This document shows, one piece after another, positions 1 through 10,636 of a stretch of DNA of 64,000 nt (positions are counted from its first letter, which is position 1; every line of letters begins with the position of its first letter). Location of the stretch: contig JASJZH010000001.1 in assembly GCA_037178975.1 (NCBI GenBank), positions 3,038,001 through 3,102,000 of the forward strand, written 5' to 3'. A model generated the notes under the pieces. That model saw only the letters and a program-made list of their open reading frames with translations, ran no database searches and had not been told where the DNA came from. The position numbers were made by a program, and so were the translations under genes. Source of the DNA: Oscheius tipulae. Its lineage: Eukaryota > Nematoda > Chromadorea > Rhabditida > Rhabditidae.

Positions 1-294
1 TGATCTCTCAACAAGATGCTACAGTTATGTAGATTGCGGGAGTTCTGAACTAGATCGTTTCTCGTGAGCCAGTCTTCTTCTCTGAGTAACCTGTCCAACC
101 TGCACAAACTGGTCCCCTCTTCTCTTATCACATTTGGTGTATACTATCGTTCACTGCTTTCCCACCTGCCTTCTGGAATCGTTTACTGCCTCTTCGCCGC
201 TTTTTCGGTCCGCTCTTGTCAGTTTCAACTTATCGATTTTTTTTCTTTTCACATCCTTTTGCTCCTCTTTCCATGACAAACATCACTTTTCCAG
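1..294. other. Upstream region of the coiled-coil gene
   Basis: No gene seen. The stretch is pyrimidine rich toward its right end and finishes with a TTTTCCAG-like acceptor directly before the ATG at 295. This suggests either a spliced-leader site or an unseen upstream exon. Confidence 0.4.
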
Positions 295-3200
295 ATGAAC
301 AACAAGCATCATAGCAGTCCAGCCTCGATGAAATTCCTGTTAGAGGATATCATTACTCGGTACGACAGATATGGTTTCCCCACAGAGTCCAGCGTCTATG
401 CCTTCAACCGTGAAGTTTACAAGAAACACGGTTACGGTATCCCACTGGATCCGAACATGATTAGTGGGCGGAAAGTTCTCGTCGCGTGTTTGAAGGTAGA
501 AAAAAACTCATAAAAAATCGGAAAAGTTTCAGAGCAAGAAGATTCCAAAGTGGATGAAGGAGATGCCCACTCTCGTCGATACTTTCAGCAGAGTGGCAAA
601 CAAGTACGAGACTGGTCAAAAGAAGGGGAAAAGAAGTGAGTTGCATTGAAGGTTACTCTAATAATTCGTGAGAGTACAGTTTATTATATCCATCAGCCGT
701 CTCCGACGGCTTCACCGCCCTTTGTCTTGACTTTGTAGTGAAAACAGAAGGCTGCGCCTCGCAGAAGTTCCCAGGTTATTCCTAAAGCTGACTTGTCAGC
801 TAAACTCTTGGCATGTCATGGCTTGCCAGCTTTGGTGACGCACGGACGGACGGACAGACACCGTTGTGCTTCAGTAGTAGAGAGATAGAGAGACTTTGAA
901 CAATTTTTTGTTATGTCGTCTTGTTACTAACTTCACACGGAGCAGTACCCGACAAGATTTGACTGCATGTGCTCTATGCGTACAGTCTGAGTACTGCAAC
1001 CTTCAACATACACAGTTTTTTCTAGTGATGATCGTGCTATACTCATACTTCCTGTCTAAGTCTGAGTTAACACTCCTGGTACAGAATTCGCAACATGAAC
1101 ATTCCTATTTCCAGAGAGCCCTTTCGGCGAGAACGGACAAGAAGTCATTGGAATCTTCGCCGTGAATCCAGTCCAAGGGAGTGTACCACCGGAAAAACGA
1201 CCCTCCCTAGAGAAGCCAGGTGTCCGTGAAACCCCTGCTCAGATTATAGATACTATTGTCCCTGAGCCTATGAAGAAGAATGGAGTCACAGTTGCAGTCG
1301 TACCATCCCAAAAGCGTCGTTCGGACCCTACAGAGAAACCTATCTCCCTTGGACAAAGTCTGGTGAGAAATAGCAGAAAAGTAAGAAAAGTATATGGGTT
1401 TAGAAACATATCTTGAATCCACTGCCAAAGCCGGAAGACCCGAAGCTGGTAAGAGTCAAGAGTCTTCGCCCAATCTGTTCAGAGAGCACAGTCAACTCAC
1501 CTGTTTCAAAAACTCACCGGTACCAAGAACCATGTTCTCCAGCTGGAGAAGAAGATTCAGGACCAGAATGACCAGATCAAGAACCAGGCTACGCAGATAG
1601 AGATCGGAAACATCGTGAACCAGGAGAGGGAAAGAGCTATCAGCAGGCTGAGGGAAGACGTCGAGCAGTTGAAAATTCAGATCTCAAGAAGTGAAACAGA
1701 GGCAGCTGAAACGAAAAATGTGCTTCACAATCAGCAAATATCCCAACTGATCGCTTCTTTGAAGAGCCAATTAGCCTCGAAATCCCAACTGTTCGATGAT
1801 GTGCAACTCCGATCCAACGAGCTCGAAAAGAAGGTGAAAACTCTGGAAGGACAGCTGATGGAGTCGAAAGCTGAGATACGGAAGAAGGAGAATGAACGCC
1901 AACAAGATAAGTCAAGAACCGAAAAACTGGTGCACCAGCTGAAACACACCGAAAATAGGAAACGTGATGACGTGGTACAGTTGGAGGAGAAAATCCGAGG
2001 TCTTGAAACAGCGAAGAATGAAGTAACTGCTCTTCTGGAGAAGGAAACCAACGAGCATGAATCTGAGAGGGTTAGGGCAGACGAGTTACAACGTAGAATG
2101 AAGGAATCGGAAGAAAGAATCAAAGAACTGGAAAAGAGGGTGAGTTGGAATTGATTTACAGTTCTATGCCCAAATGGTCAAAGTATTGCCTAAAAAAATT
2201 TTCATGTTTCAGGTATCCACTCTTCTCATGAAAACCCGTCACCTTGCCGACACAAGTCGCTCAGTAAATCTCCTCAAAAAACAAAAGGAAGACGAGATTA
2301 GAAGTCTTAAAGGTGCACTGATTGTGAAGAGACAGTCGATCGAGCAGCTGTCTTCCTATTTTGAACTGTGCAAAGAGAGGAACGCTCTCCTGGAAGAGAA
2401 GATGACAAGCAAAGAGACTGAGGTGGAGCTTCTGAAGAAGCACTTAGCCGATACTACTGTCTGTCTCAAGCAAACGAATCAGTCGAATGAGGAATTTAGA
2501 GCGGAACTAGACAAGTTATCGGAGACCGAGAGAGCTCTTCGCTCTAACTTGGTCATGTTGACTGATGAACTCCAGAGTTTGAAGGACAGATTGGAAGAAG
2601 TCCAAAACAAGCACGCTGAAGAATCGAGTTTTCTCAAGAGGGAGCTTGAAGAGAAGATTCGGGAGATTGCTTCCTTGGAAGAGAAAATTTCTGACATTCA
2701 AAAGGAAGCCGATGGTACGCCCACAATAGTTCTTTGATTTAACTTTTTGCCTAGACTATAGCACTTTCGGGCTTTGCGATGTTTTTTGCAAAGTTGTAGA
2801 ATGGACCAAGCTACAACTTTAAAGAACATATCAAAGTTCGAAAGAGCTTATTGTTAGATCTACTCGAAAAGTTAGTCAGTAGTATGAAGCTGCCAACTAG
2901 AGTTACTATAGTTTTGACCGGGTTTTGAGCAATGATCACAAAGTTTCAGCTTCCGTGACTTCAACTTGTCGATTTACATCCAACCGATTTTTTCAGAGAA
3001 CCTCTCTGATCTGCAAAGTAAGATCGCTAGTCTTCAGCTGGCCATCAAGAACAAAACGGGCATGTCCGGACCAGACACTCTCACTGGTGATCACGAAGAC
3101 AAGGTCCAAGAGTTGATGACGATAATTTCTGATCTCGAAACACAACATCGGAAAGAGCTTCAAGAACTGGAGGATTCTCTTCAGACCAGCCGGAATACCA

Positions 3201-6200
3201 TTGAAATTTATAAGCAAACAACGAAGAACCAGGAAGATGTTATCAGCATATTACAAGCAAATGGTATGTTGGGGATGAAGGGTTTTGGATCAAGTAGCAT
3301 TTTCAGGACATCACTCGTCTCTTCCCAACACTCCCATGACCTATTCTCGTCCAGGTTCTCATTCAAGCAGAAGAAAGACAACAACAAATATCCCTATCGA
3401 GATTGAAATTGATTAGTGCACTGTGTGAACAATGAAGTTTCATTTAACGCCTGTTACCAGCAGTCTTTAAAACTTTTCGAGACTTACAGTTTGCTGACCG
3501 GTACTACGAAGTTGTAGCTCTTGATCTCCTCGACAAGTTTTCAGAAAATCAAGAAGTTCAAATACTGTCTTCGTCTGTAAAAGATCCCTAGAGCATCACC
3601 AGAGTGCACCTTGTCTGGTCGCGGCAACAGTTCCAATGATGAGTGTAGGCCCCAAATTCTCAGTGATCAAATGCGTTCCCACGATGAACAGAGACAGCCT
3701 CGCGTCAGTATTGCCGAGCCTTTTCATCGCCATAAACTATGGCTGCAGCAGCTTTTATACTTATTATCGGCGTATAAATAAGGATAGTCTTGCTCACAGT
3801 GTTCTGACTTTCTAAATTCACTCTTCTCTTTGGGTGACCCTGACTTATCTCAGAACTGTCTGAGCACTGATGCGGTAGCTCGACTACCCTTTGGAATGGT
3901 CACCGATTCAATACCATGTAATGTAGAGTAATGAACACATAGACACCAATCCATAACTTCTATCATTCCTTCTCTATTAGGCTAGTCTTTGCCTCTTAAT
4001 TAAACCATCTAGACTAAGGGGAGTCTAAAGCATTAACTGTCTCACTGCCATTTGCAATCATTCGCTCTGCGGACAAGCCTGACACCCACTCTACAATAGC
4101 GTCTCTTAATTATATACAGGGTGCGCGCCAATTACCTGCGCGGTATACGATAATCTTTTTCGACTACATTTTTCACGTTTTTGCATGTGTTATGATTTTT
4201 TAGTATTTCTTACACATTTATGTTCACAGTTTTTTAGTTTAGACATCATGGCTAAGTCGAATCAGAAGCGTCCTGCCGTCATCGAGATGTACAAGCTAGG
4301 TCATGGTACGCGAGCGATCAGTCATGCGCTTCAAATGTCACAAAGAACAGTCCAAGAAGCGATCAAACAGTTCAAGGAGCTTGGAAACGTACCTGGCCGT
4401 CGTGGAAGAGGAAGGAAATGCGCTGTGTGCATTCCCAGTGTCATCAAAAAAGCGGCTGAATATGAAGTCTTATCGAAAACAACAAGCTCACTTGCTTACG
4501 AGAAGAATGATGAAGATACGAATGGAGAGAAGCAAGAATTTGTTCGCGCGCTTCAGGAATGACACGTACCTCCACATTCTCATCAGTGATGAGAAGCTCT
4601 TCAGCATTGAGCCTGTTCTCAATCTTAAAAATGACCGAGTAATTGTCAGAAACATGAAACAGGCTGTTGCCAAAGGAAAAATCGTCAGAAGAAGTGCCCA
4701 TCCACCTTCGCTCATGGTTTGGGGAGCCATCACATCGGATGGGGATAGTCCTTTGATATTCGTCGATGCTGGAGTCAAAATCAATCAAGATGGGTACATT
4801 CTCGAAGATGTTTTGAAGCCTTGGACGCAGTCCCATTTTGGAAATCGTCGTTGGTGCATCCAACAGGACAATGCACCTGCACACAAAGCAAGAGTCGTCC
4901 AAGATGTGGTGCCGCCGCGAATTACCCGCCTTCACCGCTCACATTGATTGGCCTCCGAACTCGCCTGATTTGAATCCTTTGGACTTCTCTGTTTAGGCCC
5001 TTATCGAAAAGAAGGCCTGCTCTATCCGCCATGCAAATTTGGACTCATTGAAAGCTGCTCTCATCAAAGCTTGGGACGATTTGGACAACAACTATGGTTT
5101 GTTCAAAAAAAAAAAGAAGGTCTACAGTGTCCCGAAATGCTTACGTTGCGGTCTGCTGGGAGGGCGGGAATTCAAATTTAGCAGTTTTTTTTTAGACTTG
5201 TTTTTATCAATGTACAGCCTTCATTCTCTTTGTTTTCCGGAGTTTTTCGTTTGCTTCCAGTAAAGCCTGCTAGTAGACACGCTTTAGAAATAAAAGAAAC
5301 GAAAGAGAACCCGAAAACAAGCTGCTAGACTGAAAACCAAAAAGAGCGAACAATTAACTCGATTTGATCGGTATTCTAGACGCACGGGATTTCGGATAGA
5401 GTTAACTTTTTGGTTTTCAGTCTAGCAGCTTGTTTTCGCGTTCTCTTCCGTTCCTTTTGTTTATAAAACGTGTCTAATAGCAGCCTTTACCGGAAGCAAA
5501 CAAAAAACAACGAAAATGAAGGCTGTACATCGATAAAAAGAATCTCAAAAAACTGCTAAATTTGGATCCCCGCCCTCCCAGGAGTCCCGCCACGTAAGCA
5601 TTTCGGGACACTGTAGTCCTTCTTTTTTTTTTTGAACAAACCATACCTCCGTCCCACCTGCGATGCGTTCAAGAAGCGTCTTCGACTCTACGTTACTGCC
5701 AAAGGTGATAATTTCGATTTTATGTTGTTAGATATTATATATAAATATCCAGTTAAACTTTTATAAAAAGTTATCGTATAGTGTGGTTTCTACACTGTAA
5801 TACATGCGCGCAGGTAATTGACGCGCATTCCGTAGTGCCTTGACTTAGCACCTTATTATGGGACACGTGTCTATCATGAGCCAGACAAACTTTCCGATTT
5901 TTCTGTGAGGTGCTTCTAATTATACCTGTTACAGATTGTCCCCGCTTCACAATTTGCCGATCGATTACTTCATCGTCTCCACAAGCGACCATTGCAGTAG
6001 CTTTCTCATTCCGAAAAGAATGAACGCGATTGCCAATGGTGGCTCTTCTGCTTTTGACTCACTGTGACCTTTCAGAGCTGGAGTGTGCTATGGAGACCGA
6101 TAGTTGGCCACCTCAACAGATCCAGGATGCCGTGGTACGTTTCCAGACTTCCATGAAACGATAACCTTTTAGACCGAGCAGGAGGCCATGATCAAGAAGA

Positions 6201-9200
6201 AATCCGAAATTTAAGAGAAAATCTCGAGGACCAAGAGAGCAAACTCGCCCTGAGACTGACCTTCATAGTCCAGAAAGACACCCGGATTCTAGAGCTGAAT
6301 AAGATGGTTGGAAAGAAGAAGGCAGAGCTAAAGAGTCTCCAGTCTGAGGTTGAAAAGAGGGAGTCGAGGATTGCTGAAATGGAGAAGATGCTGGAAAAGA
6401 AGGAGCAGACAGTGGAAGGATTGAAAAATAATAATCGCGATGTCCTCAAGAAGAATATCTGTTGGTTTTACTACTTTCTGCTCAAAAATTCACCTACGAT
6501 CTCGGCATTCTAAATCCTGTATTTCAGGCCTCCAAGAGCGTCTTCACGAGAAAGATGCCGAGAAGATTCAGGCGGCCAAAGAAGGATTCGAGCTCCACGA
6601 AAAGTCTTGCCAGGAGCATTTGCTGAAAGTCCGGGAGGCCGAGAAAGCTGTCGAGGATCTCAAGTTGGTCCTGAAGGAGAAAGAAGCCAGAATCTCTGAA
6701 CTGGAACAAGAAGATGCTTACAAGAAGATAACCGCCTCGAAAACCAAGGAAAAATTCTCTTGTCTGGTGGACGAGTTTGAAAAGAGAAATACAGAGGTTG
6801 CACAACAGGTGAGTGCTATTTTTGGATTAGTGGTAGTCAAGACTAGCTGTTCACGAGCTCCCATCAAAGTTTCATAAAAATTTGTGTGATGGTCGAGTGG
6901 TCTAAGGCGCTGGTTTCAGGCAACCAGTTTCCTCGGGTGCGTGGGTTCGAATCCCACTCTCCTCAGTTTCTAGTCTATATCTATTTTGCGCCTTCAGCAT
7001 GTTTAACTTTTTTTGCTCTACTTAATTAGTTTCCTGCCTGTATTTGGCACAAAGGTTTCTCAAAAATAATACTATTCGATCATCTGATAAGACTGACAGC
7101 TGTCAACTCTCCCCCTCACCCGATTGACATTCACCCGATAATTTACGAGAACATCTCCGTTGTGGTCTAGTGGTTAGGATTTACGGCTCTCACCCGTAAG
7201 GCCCGGGTTCGATTCCCGGCAACGGAAGATCTTTTTTTTTTTTTTAAGCAAAATAATTTTTGCAGGCTCAGAACTTCCAAAGTCAACTGCAAGCCAAGAC
7301 TGCCCAACTCAATGAACTAGAGGCGACTCACAAGATTACTCTCGAAGTTATCGAATCCATGAAGAGACAGAGCCGTGATCCACGGCTCAATGGAACAAAC
7401 GAGCTGATTCGACAGATTCGCGACCTGGAAATGGTACAGTTGAGACAGAAGAACAGAATCGAGGTCCTGGAGGCTGGTCTGAAGAAGGGTGACGAGACTG
7501 TGAAGCAATTGGAGGATTGTAACATGTCACTTCTGGCAGCTGAGACTGATCTCAAGATGGCTCGAGCAGAGATCAAGAATATGGACAAGCTGTTGGCCGA
7601 TTCTGATGTTACTGTTCAAGATCTGGCCAAGAAAATCGGGGAGCTCAAAAAGGAGAAGAGGCAAATTATTCTACTCTCGATCCAGAGAGATCAGTTGCTC
7701 GAGGAACTGAAGAAAAATGTTGTGAAGAGCGATGAGATGAACGCTAGTCTTCGGATCAATCTTTCGGAAAAGGAATTCTTCTTGCATGATCTCACTAACC
7801 AAATGGCTACTCTCCGAGCCAACAACGAAAAGAGGATTGCTGGTCTGTTGGCAGAAGTCTCAAAGTATTCCAACCTGGAAGCAATCCTCCGGGAGAGAAA
7901 CCAAATGGTCGCCTCGCTCCAGGCCAAAGTTAACAATTTCAAGGAGGATCTGAAGGCTGAACGGGACAGAATGTCTCATATGGTGGAGGAGAAGGAGAAG
8001 CTGCTTGGTGTTCAGAGAATGAAGTCCGATTGCGAGATGAAAACTCTCCAAAAGAAGCTCCAGAGTCTCGTGATTGAATTAGCGGAGGAAAGAGGTGAGG
8101 AATTTTGGATACTACTGATAATTTTCTGTTTCAGCCAGAAAGAGCGAGAATGAAGCCGCGGCAAAGAAGTGCCTAGAAGACTCTATTAGCAGTCTACAGA
8201 AGTCTCTGCAAGAGAAGGAATTGTCCCTAGCTGATGTGACCGACCAGTTAACTACTCTCAGGAAGAAAGCCGATGTTCACGATCAAGAGTCTGTCAACAA
8301 TCAGAAGACATTAGACTCTCTTAATGCCAAACTCGTGTACATGGATTCATTCCTAAAGTCTGAACAGAACAAGATGGACAAGACTGTGCAAGATAAGGAT
8401 ATGTTGCTCGACATCCTGAAGAATTCCTCAGCGCTGAAGATCAAAACTCTCCAACAGAAGATACAGACGCTCGAGGCTGAACTGGATTCCTCCATCGAGG
8501 AGAAAACTGAAGCTGCGAAGACTTTCGAGGCTAAAATTGGCGACCTTGAGACGCAATTGGCCGAAGAACGTGAGAAAAAGAAGGAGTTCGAGTCTCAACT
8601 GGCCTCGCTCCAGGCCCTGGACGCTGACATTGAGAAACAGAATGCGGTGATGGATCGGAAAATGGAGGAGGCTGCTGTGAAGAGCAAGAAGAAAAAAGAA
8701 TACATTCTGATGCTTCAGAAGAAGTTGGAGGACCTCGAGACTGAACTTTTTATAAAGAATGAGCGTCTGATTGGCCAGGAGGAAGAGATAAAGAAGTTCC
8801 AGGATGAGATGGTCGCTCTTAAGAAGAAGACCGATGATTTAGTAGAACGGTTGAAGATCAAGGAACTATCTGGTCAAAAAGTCTCCAAGAAATTACAAGA
8901 AGAACTGGCTGTTTCCCAAGGGCTGGTCAAGGAGCTGGAAATGAAGATGGGCCAAGCTGACGGAATACGACTGGAAAATGAGAAGCAATTAGATGATCTG
9001 AGACGGCTACTGGGACAATCCAAGTCCAAGACGTGGTCCCCCAGTATTTGGACAGCCGAGAAACAAGAAGTTTTGACGGACTACAGCGCAAAAATTGTGG
9101 CTCTTCGGATGGTCATTGCCGACAAGAACGTGTATATCCGATCAATTGAGGCCTCAAGAGAGGAGCTGGCCAAGTTGGAAGGAATAAACGAGGCTCTCGC

Positions 9201-9529
9201 CCAGTCTCAGAGAGATCTCAAGGAGAAGGTGAATGAAATTGGTCATTTGAGGAGACGACTAGCCAACAAGAACGAAGAGCTCGAAGCTCTCAAGCTCCAG
9301 TGTCAATCTTTGGAACGGCTACGTCTTCCCAATGGTCTGTTATCTCTGTTGTTCCTGTCTAACTAATGAACTTTCAGAGCCCAGTCCGTTTCTTCCGACT
9401 CCTGATTCGAATCAGCGATACAGGAAGAGGAAGCGTCTATCCAATGATCAGACACCTCTTCGACCCCTTCCCCCAATCCCGACGGAAGAAATTGTTAATT
9501 TCGATGCTACAATTATCATTGACGAATAA
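295..9529 (+). CDS. Long coiled-coil protein, about 1,590 codons, 12 exons
   Basis: Exons by eye: 295-495, 533-635, 1115-1362, 1404-1448, 1483-2139, 2213-2714, 2997-3263, 6173-6460, 6528-6808, 7266-8094, 8135-9334, 9378-9529; phases agree throughout. The first ~200 residues form a small, possibly folded N-terminus (MKFLLEDIITRYDRYGFP...) plus a Pro/Lys-rich linker without a family I recognise. From about residue 200 to 1540 it is almost pure heptad coiled coil rich in E, K, L and Q. The last ~50 residues are a Pro-rich, basic tail (RYRKRKR) ending in an acidic/hydrophobic peptide. The architecture suits a structural, centrosomal, Golgi or chromosome-axis tether, but the sequence does not say which. 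The start is the ATG directly after a strong acceptor. The 3264-6172 intron carries a mariner element and the 6809-7265 intron carries tRNA sequences. Confidence 0.75.
690..890. repeat. Dispersed intronic repeat, copy 1
   Basis: It lies in intron 2 of the coiled-coil gene. It shares blocks with 26870-27105: a short inverted motif around GACGGC, AAGCTGACTT, AACTAAACTCTTG, CATGCCATG-like, then ACGGACGGA and TTGTGCTT(C/T)AGTAGTA. A shorter tail copy sits at 40620-40690. It looks like an old non-coding interspersed element. Confidence 0.6.
2770..2840. repeat. Short hairpin repeat (GCAAAGTTGTAG family)
   Basis: An imperfect inverted repeat: TTTTGCAAAGTTGTAG, a spacer, then CTACAACTTTAAAG. Related hairpins occur at 36035-36110 and 39430-39510, with weaker traces near 3500 and 38190. 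It lies in an intron of the coiled-coil gene. The size and shape suggest a small MITE-like family. Confidence 0.5.
4248..5730 (+). pseudogene. Mariner/Tc1-family transposase, degraded
   Basis: The ATG at about 4248 opens a helix-turn-helix N-terminus (IEMYKLGHGTRAISHALQMS). Catalytic-core motifs follow: ISDEKLF (first Asp), MVWGAI, QQDNAPAH (second Asp) and NSPDLNPLDF (third Asp). The reading frame is broken near 4550, where the helix-turn-helix frame ends and the core continues in another frame. It is broken again near 4890, between the second and third Asp. It also has a TAG at the usual Trp position just after LDFSV, and a ~549-bp insertion near the C-terminus. The Asp-to-Asp spacing is about 33-34 residues allowing for the frameshift. 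Known role of the family: cut-and-paste transposition at TA. This copy cannot make active enzyme. Confidence 0.85.
5095..5643. mobile_element. Foldback (hairpin) MITE inserted in the mariner element
   Basis: The left arm starts TGGTTTGTTCAAAAAAAAAA and the right arm ends with its complement. Arms are about 260 bp with few mismatches and the centre lies near 5365. TA lies on both sides (5093-5094, 5644-5645). Removing the element plus one TA rejoins the transposase C-terminus in frame. It has no coding capacity. This is a nested insertion and so younger than the mariner copy. Confidence 0.8.
6883..6965 (+). pseudogene. tRNA-Leu(CAG) relic
   Basis: A Leu-type tRNA outline is clear: GGTCGAGTGGTCTAAGGCG D-arm, a long variable arm and a good T-arm (GTGGGTTCGAATCCCAC). 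However, the 5' acceptor strand (TGTGTGA) mismatches the 3' strand TCTCCTC at about three positions, and the anticodon loop has eight bases (TTCAGGCA) instead of seven. Internal promoter boxes look intact, so transcription is possible, but a working tRNA is doubtful. It lies in an intron of the coiled-coil gene. Confidence 0.6.
7156..7227 (+). tRNA. tRNA-Glu (anticodon CTC)
   Basis: It begins TCCGTTG and ends CAACGGA plus A, pairing over seven positions. D-arm GGTCTAGTGGTT, anticodon stem TACGG/CCGTA with loop CTCTCAC (anticodon CTC), and T-arm CCCGGGTTCGATTCCCGG are all intact. A T-run follows at once (GATCTTTTTTTT), a normal RNA polymerase III terminator. It sits in the intron 6809-7265 of the coiled-coil gene, same strand. 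Confidence 0.9.
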
Positions 9530-10636
9530 ATCTAATCCCATAGTTTCTGTTTGAAAGACAATGATGTAAATGATCCATTCGAGTCAATATGTCGGAAGCA
9601 TGTTGATCATCGCGAAAAACTGTCGTCGAGTAATAGATCCTTCGTCCTCTCGAGCGATCAAATATCCGATCTTCCCTCTGGAGAAAGTAATTGGGAAACT
9701 GGGAAACCAGAGTGGGAATCTTCTCCTAGAGAACTGTCAGAACGACTAACTGTAACATGGACAAGTCAGGCATTATCCCTAACTCGCCATGACAAGTTCT
9801 TGCTAATCGCTCGACTCCTGACTCCAGTAGCTGACTACAGTTTCCCCGGAGAAGGTTAGCTCGTGGATGCTCTACCAGTAGATACTACCTTTTCCGGACG
9901 ACGGATCTCTTGGCGACAGTCAATCGACAGCCTTCCGGTAAGTTCAACCGCTCGCAATTGAGTTACTAGAGGAAGTTTTGTCTCGACAGCTGGTAAAGGA
10001 ACTTAAAGCAAAGAGGAGGAGCTACCCTGGCTGCTATCTTCTGACAGAGAATCTACTACTCGTCTGCAGTCTTCCAATCGATTGAGAAGTATCATAACTT
10101 TAGCAGGAAATGGCTCGCTGTTCAAGGAACTTGAAGATAAGATGAGTCGATCTATTCGAACTGTCTTCTCCAAATGAAGAATCTACTACCGAATCAACGA
10201 GGATAGGGGCTAGATAGTCTGGCACCCGATCTACAGTCATCCAATCGGTCGAGAAGATCCACCGCATCAACATAGCCTGCAGGAATACTTAGTAAGGTTG
10301 ACATATGTGGTCAAATCTCGAAACAGCATTGAGGAAGGTTCTACCGGACTGGGGAGTATGAAAACTGGCCTGCAACCTCTTCTGGATATTTGTTACTTGT
10401 CTTTGTTTTATCGGGTTTTATAGATCTGCAGCTAGTGTCTCTTGGCCTATACTTTTACTCGTTTCTACAGTTTGATTTACCATTCACGTCACCCTGTACT
10501 CTCCTGTTGAGAAACACAGTCAAAAGTTACTGGAGCAAGCAATATCTAACTCGACTCCATGAAAGAGACACTATCTCTTCAAACAATAGCCATTTAAATG
10601 CCTAATACTTATCCACAAAAGTTTCATAATCACAAA
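9530..10636. other. Region between the convergent coiled-coil and Pro/Gln-rich genes
   Basis: No convincing gene. Open frames near 9551-9859 lack good start or splice context. A degenerate duplication is visible: CAGTCTTCCAATCGATTGAGAAG near 10070 resembles CAGTCATCCAATCGGTCGAGAAG near 10234, each preceded by AGAATCTACTAC-like text. Confidence 0.4.

Larger units (their letters stand above)
4117..5832 (+). mobile_element. Tc1/mariner-type DNA transposon, inactive, with ~25-bp TIRs
   Basis: The left end starts CAGGGTGCGCGCCAATTACC at 4117. The right end, read on the - strand, starts CGGAATGCGCGTCAATTACC at 5832. The two match over about 25 bp and are flanked by TA on both sides (4115-4116 and 5833-5834), the normal target duplication. 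Inside is a broken transposase gene, itself interrupted by a foldback element (5095-5643). The element lies in a ~2.9 kb intron of the coiled-coil gene in the same orientation. Confidence 0.88.

Noticed and set aside
4444-4935. 163-codon - strand open frame in the mariner element
   Set aside because: It is antisense to clear transposase motifs.
1640-9000. Many long - strand open frames opposite the coiled-coil exons
   Set aside because: They are Ser/Phe/Leu-rich shadows produced by Glu/Lys/Gln codons read backward. No splice or start logic supports them.
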